From an uncultured Pelagibacteraceae bacterium (GTDB lineage: Bacteria > Pseudomonadota > Alphaproteobacteria > Pelagibacterales > Pelagibacteraceae): a DNA stretch of 64,000 nucleotides. The position numbers were made by a program, and so were the translations under genes. The stretch spans positions 1-64,000 of the forward strand of contig CACFSO010000001.1 of assembly GCA_902568975.1 (NCBI GenBank), written 5' to 3'. The notes beneath the pieces were generated by a model that saw nothing but the letters and a program-made list of their open reading frames with translations, was not told the DNA's origin and did not search any database. Below are positions 56,576 to 64,000 of this stretch, in pieces; the stretch's first letter is position 1; the number at the start of each line of letters is the position of its first letter.

Positions 56576-57568
56576 TCAGTTTCTATTAATAACTCCTAAT
56601 TCTTCTTGCCAAGGAGCATTTGTATCACCTCTTCTGTAAGAACATTGATCAAAATGTGTATCTGTATAATTTTCATAATTATGCTGTGTTACTTTCCATT
56701 TTTCTTTGGGCAAACATATAACCTCAAAAGGATCAAAAGGTGTGTCTGATGTTGGTGTAAAGTAAACACTGTCTTGCATGTCTGGGCAGGTTTTATTATT
56801 GTGCCCCCAATAATCATCATTTTTTGGATCTAGCTTTCTACCTCCTTCACCAACATGTCTTGACATCATATCGCCACTGCTTTTATTATTTTTTGTGTTG
56901 TGTCCTTCAAAAAAATTTGGTGAACAAGGAAAAATTCCTCCCATAGCATGTATACCTTCATGTAAAATAAAGTACCCAACTTCCTGTTTATTAAGTGGCC
57001 ATTTTTTTTGATGCTTGCTAAAAACACTAAAAACTGGAAATCCTCCAGAGAATGGCCATTCTTTAAAACTGAAGTCTCCAAAGTTAAAATAAATTTTTTT
57101 AGGGTTATGCAAGCCATTATTAATTATAGATCTACTAAATACATTTCCACAACTTCCCCATTTAGACTTTTTCATATTTTTTTTAGTTCTGTTTATTCTA
57201 AGAAATGTAATATCTAGCTTTCCATCTTTTCGTCTATCCCATTTTAATTTTTGACCTTCTCCATTATTAAAATTTGATTTCTTGTTTGCTTTTGCAGTTG
57301 TTTTTAAAATCCAAGCATCAGCAATTTCTACCCATTTTTCTACATCTCCATTAATATCCCCTTCTTTATCTTTGGAGTCTTTTAATAAAGTGTAAACAAT
57401 ATGAATTTGAAAATCATCGTTCACATCTGGTTGATCTTCAAAAAATCTACCAGGTTTTTTATCACTTTCTAAAATAATTGGAGTTGTATCACTATTGTAA
57501 CACTTATCTGCATAAGAATAGGAACTAAAAATTAATAATATTAAAAAAGTTAATATGTTTTTTTTCAT
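56576..57568 (-). CDS. Secreted HExxH protein, putative zinc metalloprotease
   Basis: This is a 330-residue protein with a signal peptide (MKKNILTFLILLIFSSYSYA) and no other membrane segment. HEGIHAMGG (about 213-221) has the HExxH zinc motif. A downstream SGDMMSRH (about 243-250) resembles a metzincin Met-turn. Eight or so cysteines (for instance FPCSPNFF and KTCPDMQD) suggest periplasmic disulfides. No family is recognised beyond the motif. It is co-transcribed with the arginase-family gene, and the ABC transporter genes follow on the same strand upstream. Function is unproven. Confidence 0.7.
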   Translation of the reverse strand: MKKNILTFLILLIFSSYSYADKCYNSDTTPIILESDKKPGRFFEDQPDVNDDFQIHIVYTLLKDSKDKEGDINGDVEKWVEIADAWILKTTAKANKKSNFNNGEGQKLKWDRRKDGKLDITFLRINRTKKNMKKSKWGSCGNVFSRSIINNGLHNPKKIYFNFGDFSFKEWPFSGGFPVFSVFSKHQKKWPLNKQEVGYFILHEGIHAMGGIFPCSPNFFEGHNTKNNKSSGDMMSRHVGEGGRKLDPKNDDYWGHNNKTCPDMQDSVYFTPTSDTPFDPFEVICLPKEKWKVTQHNYENYTDTHFDQCSYRRGDTNAPWQEELGVINRN

Positions 57569-57582
57569 TTTTTATCTTTTCA

Positions 57583-58332
57583 TTATAAAATTTGGCTTAA
57601 AAATTCTTTTGTTCTAGGGTCTTTGGCTTCAGTGAAAAAAGTTTTTGGTGGACCGTGTTCTACAATTACTCCTCTATCAGTAAAATAAATGTGATCGGCA
57701 ATTTCTTTTGCAAAACCCATTTCATGAGTAACTAAGCAACATGTCATTCCATCATGAGCTAGATCTTTTATTGTAACCAATACTTCTTTTACAGTTTCTG
57801 GATCAAGAGCAGCTGTTATTTCATCAAACAACATTATATTTGGTTCCATTGCAAGTGAACGTGCTATTGCTATCCGCTGCTGCTGACCTCCCGATAACTC
57901 TCCAGGAAAACTATTTTCTTTTCCTTGAAGTCTTACTTTTTTTATTAAAGTGTGCGCTCTATCTTCAACATTTTTTGGATCTTGTTTTAATACTTGAATA
58001 GGTGCCATCATTATATTTTCAATTGCAGTTTTATGTGGAAATAAATTGTATTGTTGAAATACCATTCCAACTTTTCTTCTTAATGATAGTTTATCTAATT
58101 TTGGATCATTAACTTCTACTCCTTCAACTTTAATCGAACCTTTTTGAATATCATTTAAAGCGTTAACACATCTTATCAATGTTGACTTTCCAGAACCAGA
58201 AGGACCAATGATACAAATAACTTCGCCCTTCATAACATCTAATGTTACTCCTTTAAGCACTTCTAACTCCCCAAAAGATTTATGTACATCTTTTATGGAT
58301 AAGATTGGTTCTTTTTCAGTCCATGTATTCAT
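57583..58332 (-). CDS. Polar amino-acid ABC transporter, ATP-binding subunit
   Basis: This is the ATPase that powers uptake through the two permeases upstream. Walker A is GPSGSGKSTLIRC, the Q-loop region is VFQQYNLFPH, the signature is LSGGQQQRIAIARSLA and Walker B is IMLFDEITAALDPE. The family is GlnQ/AapP-like (HisP type), specific to polar amino acids. I start it at the ATG at 58332 (MNTWTEKEP), because GGAG lies seven bases upstream. A TTG four codons earlier would overlap that Shine-Dalgarno. About 249 residues. Confidence 0.93.
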   Translation of the reverse strand: MNTWTEKEPILSIKDVHKSFGELEVLKGVTLDVMKGEVICIIGPSGSGKSTLIRCVNALNDIQKGSIKVEGVEVNDPKLDKLSLRRKVGMVFQQYNLFPHKTAIENIMMAPIQVLKQDPKNVEDRAHTLIKKVRLQGKENSFPGELSGGQQQRIAIARSLAMEPNIMLFDEITAALDPETVKEVLVTIKDLAHDGMTCCLVTHEMGFAKEIADHIYFTDRGVIVEHGPPKTFFTEAKDPRTKEFLSQIL

Positions 58333-58344
58333 AATTTTCTCCAA

Positions 58345-59202
58345 TTATAGTTTAACAGCATAACGTTTTTCAAGTGCAATTGTAAATCTTGCTATCGGGT
58401 AGCAATAAATAAAAAATATAAATAAAGCAAAGCTATAAAAAGGTATTAATAATTCTGGATTATTATTTTCAGCTTCCATCGCCTGTCTTGAAAGTGTAAT
58501 AATTTCTTCAACTCCCAAAAGTGATACAAGTGGCGTTGCCATTGAAAGAATTGCATACCAATTCATCCAAGGTGGTATCATTCTTTTATAACATTGGGGT
58601 AGTATGATTTGCCAAAAAGTTTTTTGTCTACTAAAGGCAAGAGATTCCGCAGCTTCCCACTGACCAAGCGGAACAGATTTTATAGCTCCTCTAACAATTT
58701 CAGAAATGTTAGCCATTACTGGAAGAGAAAATCCAAAAACAGCCTTTGTCCAATCTGGAATTTTATAAATTTTGTCTGCAGTTTCAATTTCAAAAGGAAA
58801 TGTAAGCATAATAATAAAAAGTAAAACTAGCCAGGGAATATTTCTAAATAGTTGAGTAATTGATGCTGCAATTATTCTCACATATTTGTATTGAGAAACT
58901 TGCGCAAGTCCCAAAATCACTCCCATTGCAGTTCCTATCATCATTGCTAAAAAGCTAATAATTATATTAAGAACAAATCCGCTTTTTACCAATAATGGTA
59001 CCCACTTTAAAAAAGCCTGGAACGCCATAGTGTATGTATAATTACTAGCCATAGCATTTACAGGGTAAAGCATAGCTAGAATTAAAAAAGCCAAGCACCA
59101 TTTATAACCTGAATTTACTAGCCAATAGCTAAAACGTATTGAATCTGCTGTATGATAAAGACCATTGTTATAAGGGTGCAAAATTGAAAATTTATTTTTC
59201 AT
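58345..59202 (-). CDS. Polar amino-acid ABC transporter, permease subunit 2
   Basis: This inner-membrane permease of the HisM/GlnP family has 285 residues and about six hydrophobic segments. The EAA loop is VPLGQWEAAESLAFSRQKTFWQIILPQ (split about 176-202). An N-terminal extension of about 70 residues resembles AapM-type permeases but is shorter. GGAG precedes the ATG. One base separates it from the upstream permease gene, showing joint translation. It forms a heterodimer with permease 1. Confidence 0.92.
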   Translation of the reverse strand: MKNKFSILHPYNNGLYHTADSIRFSYWLVNSGYKWCLAFLILAMLYPVNAMASNYTYTMAFQAFLKWVPLLVKSGFVLNIIISFLAMMIGTAMGVILGLAQVSQYKYVRIIAASITQLFRNIPWLVLLFIIMLTFPFEIETADKIYKIPDWTKAVFGFSLPVMANISEIVRGAIKSVPLGQWEAAESLAFSRQKTFWQIILPQCYKRMIPPWMNWYAILSMATPLVSLLGVEEIITLSRQAMEAENNNPELLIPFYSFALFIFFIYCYPIARFTIALEKRYAVKL

Positions 59203-59955
59203 TTATACTCCATATCCAGGTATTTTTAATTTTTTTTCTAATGCGTTTGATGACCATGCAATTAAACCAACAATTAAAAAGAATACTATAAACATCAATA
59301 ACATAACCGCATTCATTGATGTCGAATAATCATTGTAAACTGAAATGCATTGATAAAGCAGTTCGGGCACAGCAATTCCAAATGCTTGAGTTGTTGTTTT
59401 AACTAAATTTATTAAATTATTATTTAAAGATGGAAGACATATTCTAAAACACAAAGGAAGAATAATTTTAGTGAAAGATTGAAATCTATTGTAACCAAGA
59501 GACTCTGCGGCTTCTCTAGTTGCAACTGGTACTGCTTCAATTCCAGATCTAAATATTTCAACGTTATATGATCCCGCAAATAAAGACAAAGAAATGACTG
59601 CCCAACCAAAGTTTGAAATTATTGGAACTTCTAGCCATCCATCAGGTGAGTGAGTTGGAGTAAACTGACCTAAAGCAAAATAAAAAAATAGTAGTTGAAC
59701 AAATGGTGGGGTATTTCTAAAAAATTGAATAAAACCCTGAACAGTCATTCTTGCAATTTTATTTTTAGATCCTTGCATCCAGGCACCAACTAGACCTACT
59801 ACTACGCTAAAGAATACCGTTAGTATTGAAAGACCAATGGTGTAATAAATGCCTGTTATAATTCGACTTCTCTCTACATCTTGGTAAAAATAAACAAAGT
59901 TCCACTTAGGATGTGTATCTGCAAGTTCAACAAAAAATTGTTCAAAGCCTGTCAT
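59203..59955 (-). CDS. Polar amino-acid ABC transporter, permease subunit 1
   Basis: This inner-membrane permease has about 250 residues, with membrane segments from residue 34 onward and an EAA loop VPVATREAAESLGYNRFQSFTKIILPL (split about 141-167). I start it at ATG 59955, because AGGGGA lies six bases before it. The TTG codon before it would add one residue. It follows the binding-protein gene after a hairpin that probably lowers downstream expression. Confidence 0.92.
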   Translation of the reverse strand: MTGFEQFFVELADTHPKWNFVYFYQDVERSRIITGIYYTIGLSILTVFFSVVVGLVGAWMQGSKNKIARMTVQGFIQFFRNTPPFVQLLFFYFALGQFTPTHSPDGWLEVPIISNFGWAVISLSLFAGSYNVEIFRSGIEAVPVATREAAESLGYNRFQSFTKIILPLCFRICLPSLNNNLINLVKTTTQAFGIAVPELLYQCISVYNDYSTSMNAVMLLMFIVFFLIVGLIAWSSNALEKKLKIPGYGV

Positions 59956-59972
59956 CAATTCCCCTAAAAAAT

Positions 59973-60005
59973 AACGACACCTTTAAAATTATTAAAGGTG
60001 CCGTT
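59973..60005 (-). terminator. Intra-operon hairpin between binding-protein and permease genes
   Basis: CACCTTTAA (59978-59986) and TTAAAGGTG (59992-60000) pair perfectly around AATTA, and AACG/CGTT extends the stem past a mismatch. No T-run follows on the minus strand. Such hairpins typically stabilise the upstream binding-protein mRNA and attenuate permease expression. This role is inferred. Confidence 0.6.
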
Positions 60006-60026
60006 ATAAATCTTAATTAGTTAACT

Positions 60027-60869
60027 TTATTTACCTGCTAACCAATCGTCGTATGCTTTATTTTTATCTTTAAGATATTGAGTAGCTTGAATACCCCATT
60101 TTTTTTCTAAGTCTATTAATGTACCATTTTGGTGCATCATGAAACTTAAGCCAGACATAAAGTTACCAAAAACACAGTTAACTTCTCCCAATGGAACAGC
60201 TAAGCCCCAAGGGTTATCATCTTCACTATTAAATGGCATTTCAAAATCATTAAAGTTACCCGAAGATAAATCAGACATAATTGATGAGTCATCATAAACC
60301 CAAGCAATACATTTTTTATCTCTTAAAGCTTGTTTTGCTTCAGCGTTACCAGTGAATGCAACAATTTTTGCACCATAACGTTCAGCTACAATTTTATTGT
60401 AGAATGCACCTTGTTTACCACAAACTGGTTTGCCACGTAAATCTTCCCAAGTCTTTAATCCTAAAGCTTTTGGAGACATTACGTTTGTTCCAGATGTGTA
60501 ATAATTAGGTTGAATTATTCCAACAATTTTACGTCTGTCTTTTCTGTCAGACATAGTTGCAATCATAAGATCAATTTTACCCTGTTCTAAGAATTGCATA
60601 CGGTTTGATGATTGAACAGCCACTAACTCAAGATCTACTCCCATAATATCAGCAACCATTTGAGCCATGTCAGCTTCCATTCCTACAATTTTTCCGCTAG
60701 AGTCTTTAAAACCCCAAGGTTTGTAGTCTGCTTTTGATCCGACAACTAGTTTGCCTCTTTTCATAACCTTGTTCCATGTATCATTTGTACATTGAGCAGA
60801 GTATGCAGGCAAAACAGCCGAAACATATGTAAAAATTACTAATACAAAAGTATTAATTATCTTTTTCAT
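60027..60869 (-). CDS. Polar amino-acid ABC transporter, substrate-binding protein
   Basis: This periplasmic binding protein of the SBP_bac_3 family has about 280 residues. A signal peptide ends near SAVLPAYSA, and the ligand pocket strand is LVVGSKADYKPWGF...GMEADMAQMVADI. A disulfide is possible (two C-rich positions in CGKQGAF and KKCIAWVY). I start it at ATG 60869 (MKKIINTF), because AAGGGGG (60874-60880) lies just upstream. A start five codons earlier would place the Shine-Dalgarno inside the gene. Shorter than AapJ (about 340), so the substrate is not assigned. Confidence 0.92.
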   Translation of the reverse strand: MKKIINTFVLVIFTYVSAVLPAYSAQCTNDTWNKVMKRGKLVVGSKADYKPWGFKDSSGKIVGMEADMAQMVADIMGVDLELVAVQSSNRMQFLEQGKIDLMIATMSDRKDRRKIVGIIQPNYYTSGTNVMSPKALGLKTWEDLRGKPVCGKQGAFYNKIVAERYGAKIVAFTGNAEAKQALRDKKCIAWVYDDSSIMSDLSSGNFNDFEMPFNSEDDNPWGLAVPLGEVNCVFGNFMSGLSFMMHQNGTLIDLEKKWGIQATQYLKDKNKAYDDWLAGK

Positions 60870-60956
60870 TATTTCCCCCTTCATTTAATTTAATATAATG
60901 TGAACATAAAAATTAATTCATGACAATATATTTTTTTAGAAAAACTTATTTTTAAT

Positions 60957-61637
60957 ATGATCGGAATATTAGGAGGCATGGGAACACACGCTGGGATTGA
61001 TTTTTGTAATAAAATTGCAAAATTAAATCAGGGTAAAATTGATCAAAAGTATCCTCTTTTTATTTTGTATAATAAATCAAATATTCCAGGAAGAACTGAA
61101 AATATTAAAAAATTTAACAAAGTATTAAAAGGTTTATATAAAGGATGTGTTTTTTTACAAAAAAATAATTGTAAGTTTATTGCAATACCTTGCAATACTG
61201 CTCATTATTGGTTTGATGATCTACAAAAAAAAATAAAAATACCAATCATCAATATGCCAAAGCAAGTTTATAATTATTGTAAAAAAAAATATAAAAAAAA
61301 TACTAAAATAGGTATTCTTGGTACTGAAGGAACTTTAAAAACTAAAGTTTATAGTAAATTTTTTGATAAAAATTTCAAATTAATCGAACCAGACAAAGTA
61401 TTTCAAAACAAATATGTAAACCCAACAATTAAATGTGTAAAAAAAGGAAATATAAAAAGAGCTGAAAAAATAATAAAACCAGCAGTAAAACATTTACTTA
61501 AAAAGGGATGTAAAAGAATAATACTTGGGTGTACTGAATTACCACTTGCCCTACAAAAAAATAAAATACCAAAAATTTTTATAGATCCTAATTTAATATT
61601 GGCAGTCACTTCTATGAAAAAATATAGAAGTTTATAA
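60957..61637 (+). CDS. Aspartate/glutamate racemase family protein
   Basis: This is a cofactor-independent racemase of 226 residues. The two catalytic cysteines lie in IPCNTAHYW (about residue 79) and ILGCTELPLAL (about residue 192), with GILGGMGTHAGIDF at the N-terminus. It could supply D-Glu for the wall (the MurD substrate) or racemise Asp or hydantoins. The ABC transporter diverges upstream and an amino-acid oxidoreductase follows, so a role in amino-acid use is also possible. Confidence 0.85.
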   Translation: MIGILGGMGTHAGIDFCNKIAKLNQGKIDQKYPLFILYNKSNIPGRTENIKKFNKVLKGLYKGCVFLQKNNCKFIAIPCNTAHYWFDDLQKKIKIPIINMPKQVYNYCKKKYKKNTKIGILGTEGTLKTKVYSKFFDKNFKLIEPDKVFQNKYVNPTIKCVKKGNIKRAEKIIKPAVKHLLKKGCKRIILGCTELPLALQKNKIPKIFIDPNLILAVTSMKKYRSL

Positions 61638-61648
61638 AAAAAAATTTG

Positions 61649-64000
61649 ATGAACGATCAGCAACTTCCAAGACATGCTTCAGTTGTAGTTATTGGAGGAG
61701 GTGTAATGGGGTGTTCAACAATCTACCATTTAGCAAAGAGTGGGATTAAAGATGCTATTCTGCTTGAACGCAACAAACTTACATCGGGAACAACTTGGCA
61801 TTCAGCTGCTCAAGTTAGGGCTTTACGTTCAACAAAAAATTTAACCGATTTAATTAATTATTCAATAAACTTATATAGAGAGCTCGAGGAAGAAACTGGT
61901 CAAAATACAGGTTGGATTTGTAAGGGATCATTATCTATTGCAACAAATAAAGAAAGATTAACACATATAAAGAGACAAGAAGCTTTGTCCCATTTATTTG
62001 GTCTTAGAGCACAATCTATTTCTAAAGAAGAAGCAAAAGAACGTTGGCCACTAATGAATGATGAAGATATTTTAGGAGCAGTTTGGTCACCCGATGATGG
62101 AAGAGTTAGCCCTTCTGATTTATGCGCTGCTTTAATAAAAGGTGCAAAGGCCAAAGGTTCAAAGATATTTGAAGACACAAGCGTAAAGGCTATTTTAACC
62201 AAAGGAAAAAAAGTTATAGGAGTTGAAACAACATTGGGAAACATTTCTTGTGATGCTATAGCATTATGCACGGGGCTTTGGAGTAGAGAAATAGGATTAA
62301 AAATTGGAGTAAAAATACCACTTTGGCCTTGTGAGCATTTTTATCTCTTAACTAAACCAATAGAAGGAATTTCAGGAAATCTTCCAACCCTTTCAGATCA
62401 TGATAAACACCTTTATATTAGAGACGATAGTGGTGGGATTTTAGTAGGATGCTTCGAACCACTTGGAAAAGCTATTGATCCTAACCTTTTAGGATCTGAT
62501 TTTAGTTTTCAGTTATTACCAGAAGATTGGGATCATTTTGAACCAATGATGATTAATGCAATGCATCGTCTCCCCGCTCTCAAAAAAGCTGAAGTTAAAA
62601 CACTTTTAAATGGACCAGAAAGTTTTACTGCTGATGGATCTTTTTTACTTGGTGAAACAGCAGAAACCAAAGGATTATTTTTAGGCTGTGGGATGAATTC
62701 AATTGGGGTGGCTACAGGCGGTGGAGCAGGAATGGCTTTGGCGCACTGCATACAAAATGGTTCTACACCTAAAGATTTAAATGAATCAGATCCCAAGAGA
62801 TTTGCTGATTGTTTTAACTCTGCTGAAGCATTAGCTTCAAGAGTACCCGAAGTTCTTGGCAAACATTATGAGATAAGTTTTCCTGGTAGACACTGGAAAT
62901 CAGGACGTAATTTACGCACTCTACCTTTGCAAAATGAATGGACTAAACTAAAGGCTCACTATGGGCAATTTTACGGATGGGAAAGACCTTTGTACTTTAA
63001 TAGCCCAAGTGATCCAAAACTAACTTTTGAAAAACCTACTTGGCATGATCAAGTAGGAAAAGAAGTTCAACAGGCAAATAAAGAAGCAGCTATTTTTGAC
63101 CAATCTACTTTTGGAAAAATTGAAGTTGAAGGTAAAGATGCTTGCAAATTTTTGAATAAAATATGCGCTAACCAGATGAATTGCTCACCAGGAAAAGTAA
63201 TTTATACATCAATGTTAAATAGATTTGGTTGTATAGAAAGCGATCTAACAGTTATTCGTTTATCAGAAAATCACTATCGATTATATGTTGGAACGAACTC
63301 GATTAGAAGAGATATGTCATGGCTTCAAAGAAATTTAGAACGTGAGAATATTAAATTAACAGACAAAACAGAGGATTTTGCAGTTATAGGATTAATGGGT
63401 CCAAAGGCTCTAAAAATAGCCAATGAAATTGGAGCAAAAGAATTAAAAGAACTAAAATATTTTAATTGTACAAAAACTAATATAGCAGGCAAAGATGTTG
63501 AAGCAGCTAGATTAAGTTATGTTGGAGAAGCAGGATGGGAAATAACTTGTAAAAAAGATCATGCAAAATCAATTTATGATATTCTTATAAAACATGGCGC
63601 AAAACCTTCAGGTTTATTTGCACAAACTTCTATGAGAATAGAAAAGAAGTTTCTTGCTTATGGACATGAACTAGATACAGATATCAATCCTTTTGAAGCG
63701 GGTTTGGATTTTGCTATTGCTTGGGATACTAATTTTATAGGCAAAAAGGCTTTAGAAAATAATTATAAAAAAATAAAAAATCGTATTGTTTTAATTAAGC
63801 TAGAAGATTTAAATGCATTTCCAATAGGCAATGAACCTGTATATTTTAATAAAAAAATAGTTGGAAGAACCACTTCAGCAGCATTTGGTTATAGAGTTGG
63901 CTTTCCAATAGCAATTGCAGATATAAACGAAGAAGAAGCGAGAAACAATGACGCAAGAGTTACAATTGATATTGGACGAAAGTTTTTTGATGGCATAGTA
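61649..64000 (+). CDS. FAD/GcvT dimethylglycine- or sarcosine-dehydrogenase-like protein (C-terminus beyond window)
   Basis: This open frame runs off the window; 784 codons are visible. The N-terminal DAO domain starts VVVIGGGVMGCSTIYHLAKSG, and the GTTWHSAAQVR stretch holds the histidine to which FAD is covalently attached in sarcosine and dimethylglycine dehydrogenases. After a middle domain (about 380-440), a GcvT-like folate-binding domain (from about 455) includes STFGKIEVEG, CSPGKVIYTSMLN, and SYVGEAGWEI. SAR11 bacteria use such enzymes to demethylate glycine betaine derivatives. Start ATG 61649 follows the racemase after 11 bases. Substrate between DMG and sarcosine is undecided. Confidence 0.9.
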   Translation, partial: MNDQQLPRHASVVVIGGGVMGCSTIYHLAKSGIKDAILLERNKLTSGTTWHSAAQVRALRSTKNLTDLINYSINLYRELEEETGQNTGWICKGSLSIATNKERLTHIKRQEALSHLFGLRAQSISKEEAKERWPLMNDEDILGAVWSPDDGRVSPSDLCAALIKGAKAKGSKIFEDTSVKAILTKGKKVIGVETTLGNISCDAIALCTGLWSREIGLKIGVKIPLWPCEHFYLLTKPIEGISGNLPTLSDHDKHLYIRDDSGGILVGCFEPLGKAIDPNLLGSDFSFQLLPEDWDHFEPMMINAMHRLPALKKAEVKTLLNGPESFTADGSFLLGETAETKGLFLGCGMNSIGVATGGGAGMALAHCIQNGSTPKDLNESDPKRFADCFNSAEALASRVPEVLGKHYEISFPGRHWKSGRNLRTLPLQNEWTKLKAHYGQFYGWERPLYFNSPSDPKLTFEKPTWHDQVGKEVQQANKEAAIFDQSTFGKIEVEGKDACKFLNKICANQMNCSPGKVIYTSMLNRFGCIESDLTVIRLSENHYRLYVGTNSIRRDMSWLQRNLERENIKLTDKTEDFAVIGLMGPKALKIANEIGAKELKELKYFNCTKTNIAGKDVEAARLSYVGEAGWEITCKKDHAKSIYDILIKHGAKPSGLFAQTSMRIEKKFLAYGHELDTDINPFEAGLDFAIAWDTNFIGKKALENNYKKIKNRIVLIKLEDLNAFPIGNEPVYFNKKIVGRTTSAAFGYRVGFPIAIADINEEEARNNDARVTIDIGRKFFDGIV

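Noticed and set aside
60870..60884. Start of the binding protein five codons upstream
   Set aside because: It would put the strong AAGGGGG ribosome binding site inside the coding region and add charged residues before the signal peptide.

Overview
The window is a strongly AT-rich, gene-dense bacterial chromosome segment. It very probably comes from Pelagibacterales (SAR11, Candidatus Pelagibacter-like Alphaproteobacteria). Pointers are very short spacers and overlapping genes, a split and permuted alphaproteobacterial tmRNA, ThyX as the thymidylate synthase, a dimethylglycine/sarcosine-dehydrogenase-like oxidoreductase, an amino-acid ABC transporter, and extreme Lys/Asn/Ile codon bias. The taxonomic call is inference from gene content and style.

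Positions 1-21400 hold the RNase P RNA followed by a long division and cell-wall (dcw) operon: mraZ, ftsZ, rsmH, ftsL, ftsI, a murE-murF fusion, mraY, murD, ftsW, murG, murC, murB, ddl, ftsQ, a drastically shortened ftsA-like gene, lpxC, bamD and ligA. mraZ is preceded by a promoter overlapped by three evenly spaced MraZ boxes. ftsZ sits second in the cluster instead of after ftsA, and the FtsA-like protein appears to lack subdomains 2A/2B while keeping a C-terminal amphipathic helix.

Positions 21392-28843 carry housekeeping genes: an M24 aminopeptidase, a UvrD/PcrA helicase, an AsmA-like membrane protein, fumC, a MazG-like pyrophosphohydrolase and a Bcp/PrxQ peroxiredoxin.

Positions 28911-35150 form an accessory island downstream of the tmRNA gene (minus strand, about 35113-35360). 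The 3' pseudoknot of the tmRNA is repeated five times as direct repeats that divide the island into four cassettes: a SET-domain methyltransferase; a five-gene operon (small protein, winged-helix protein, GHKL ATPase, sigma-region-4/winged-helix protein, small hydrophobic-patch protein); a 59-residue membrane protein; and a secreted cupredoxin. Two cassettes carry, just inside both ends, a matched pair of tandem motifs with an 11-bp period, as expected of integrase arm sites. No integrase is present. This looks like stacked site-specific integrations at a split-tmRNA gene, and the GHKL/sigma-like operon is a candidate uncharacterised (possibly defence) system.

Positions 35424-64000 return to mostly conserved genes: two sugar-nucleotide genes (one a DegT-family enzyme with His in place of the PLP lysine), thyX, a short mrp, hflK-hflC-DUF2065-degP, miaA, ilvB-ilvH-ilvC-leuA, the mreBCD-mrdA-rodA elongation cluster, a DadA-like oxidase, an arginase-family enzyme, a secreted HExxH protein, a polar amino-acid ABC transporter (minus strand), an Asp/Glu racemase and a truncated-by-window FAD/GcvT oxidoreductase. 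The chromosome therefore pairs the divisome operon at one end with the rod-elongation operon at the other, and the amino-acid uptake and catabolism genes are clustered at the right end.
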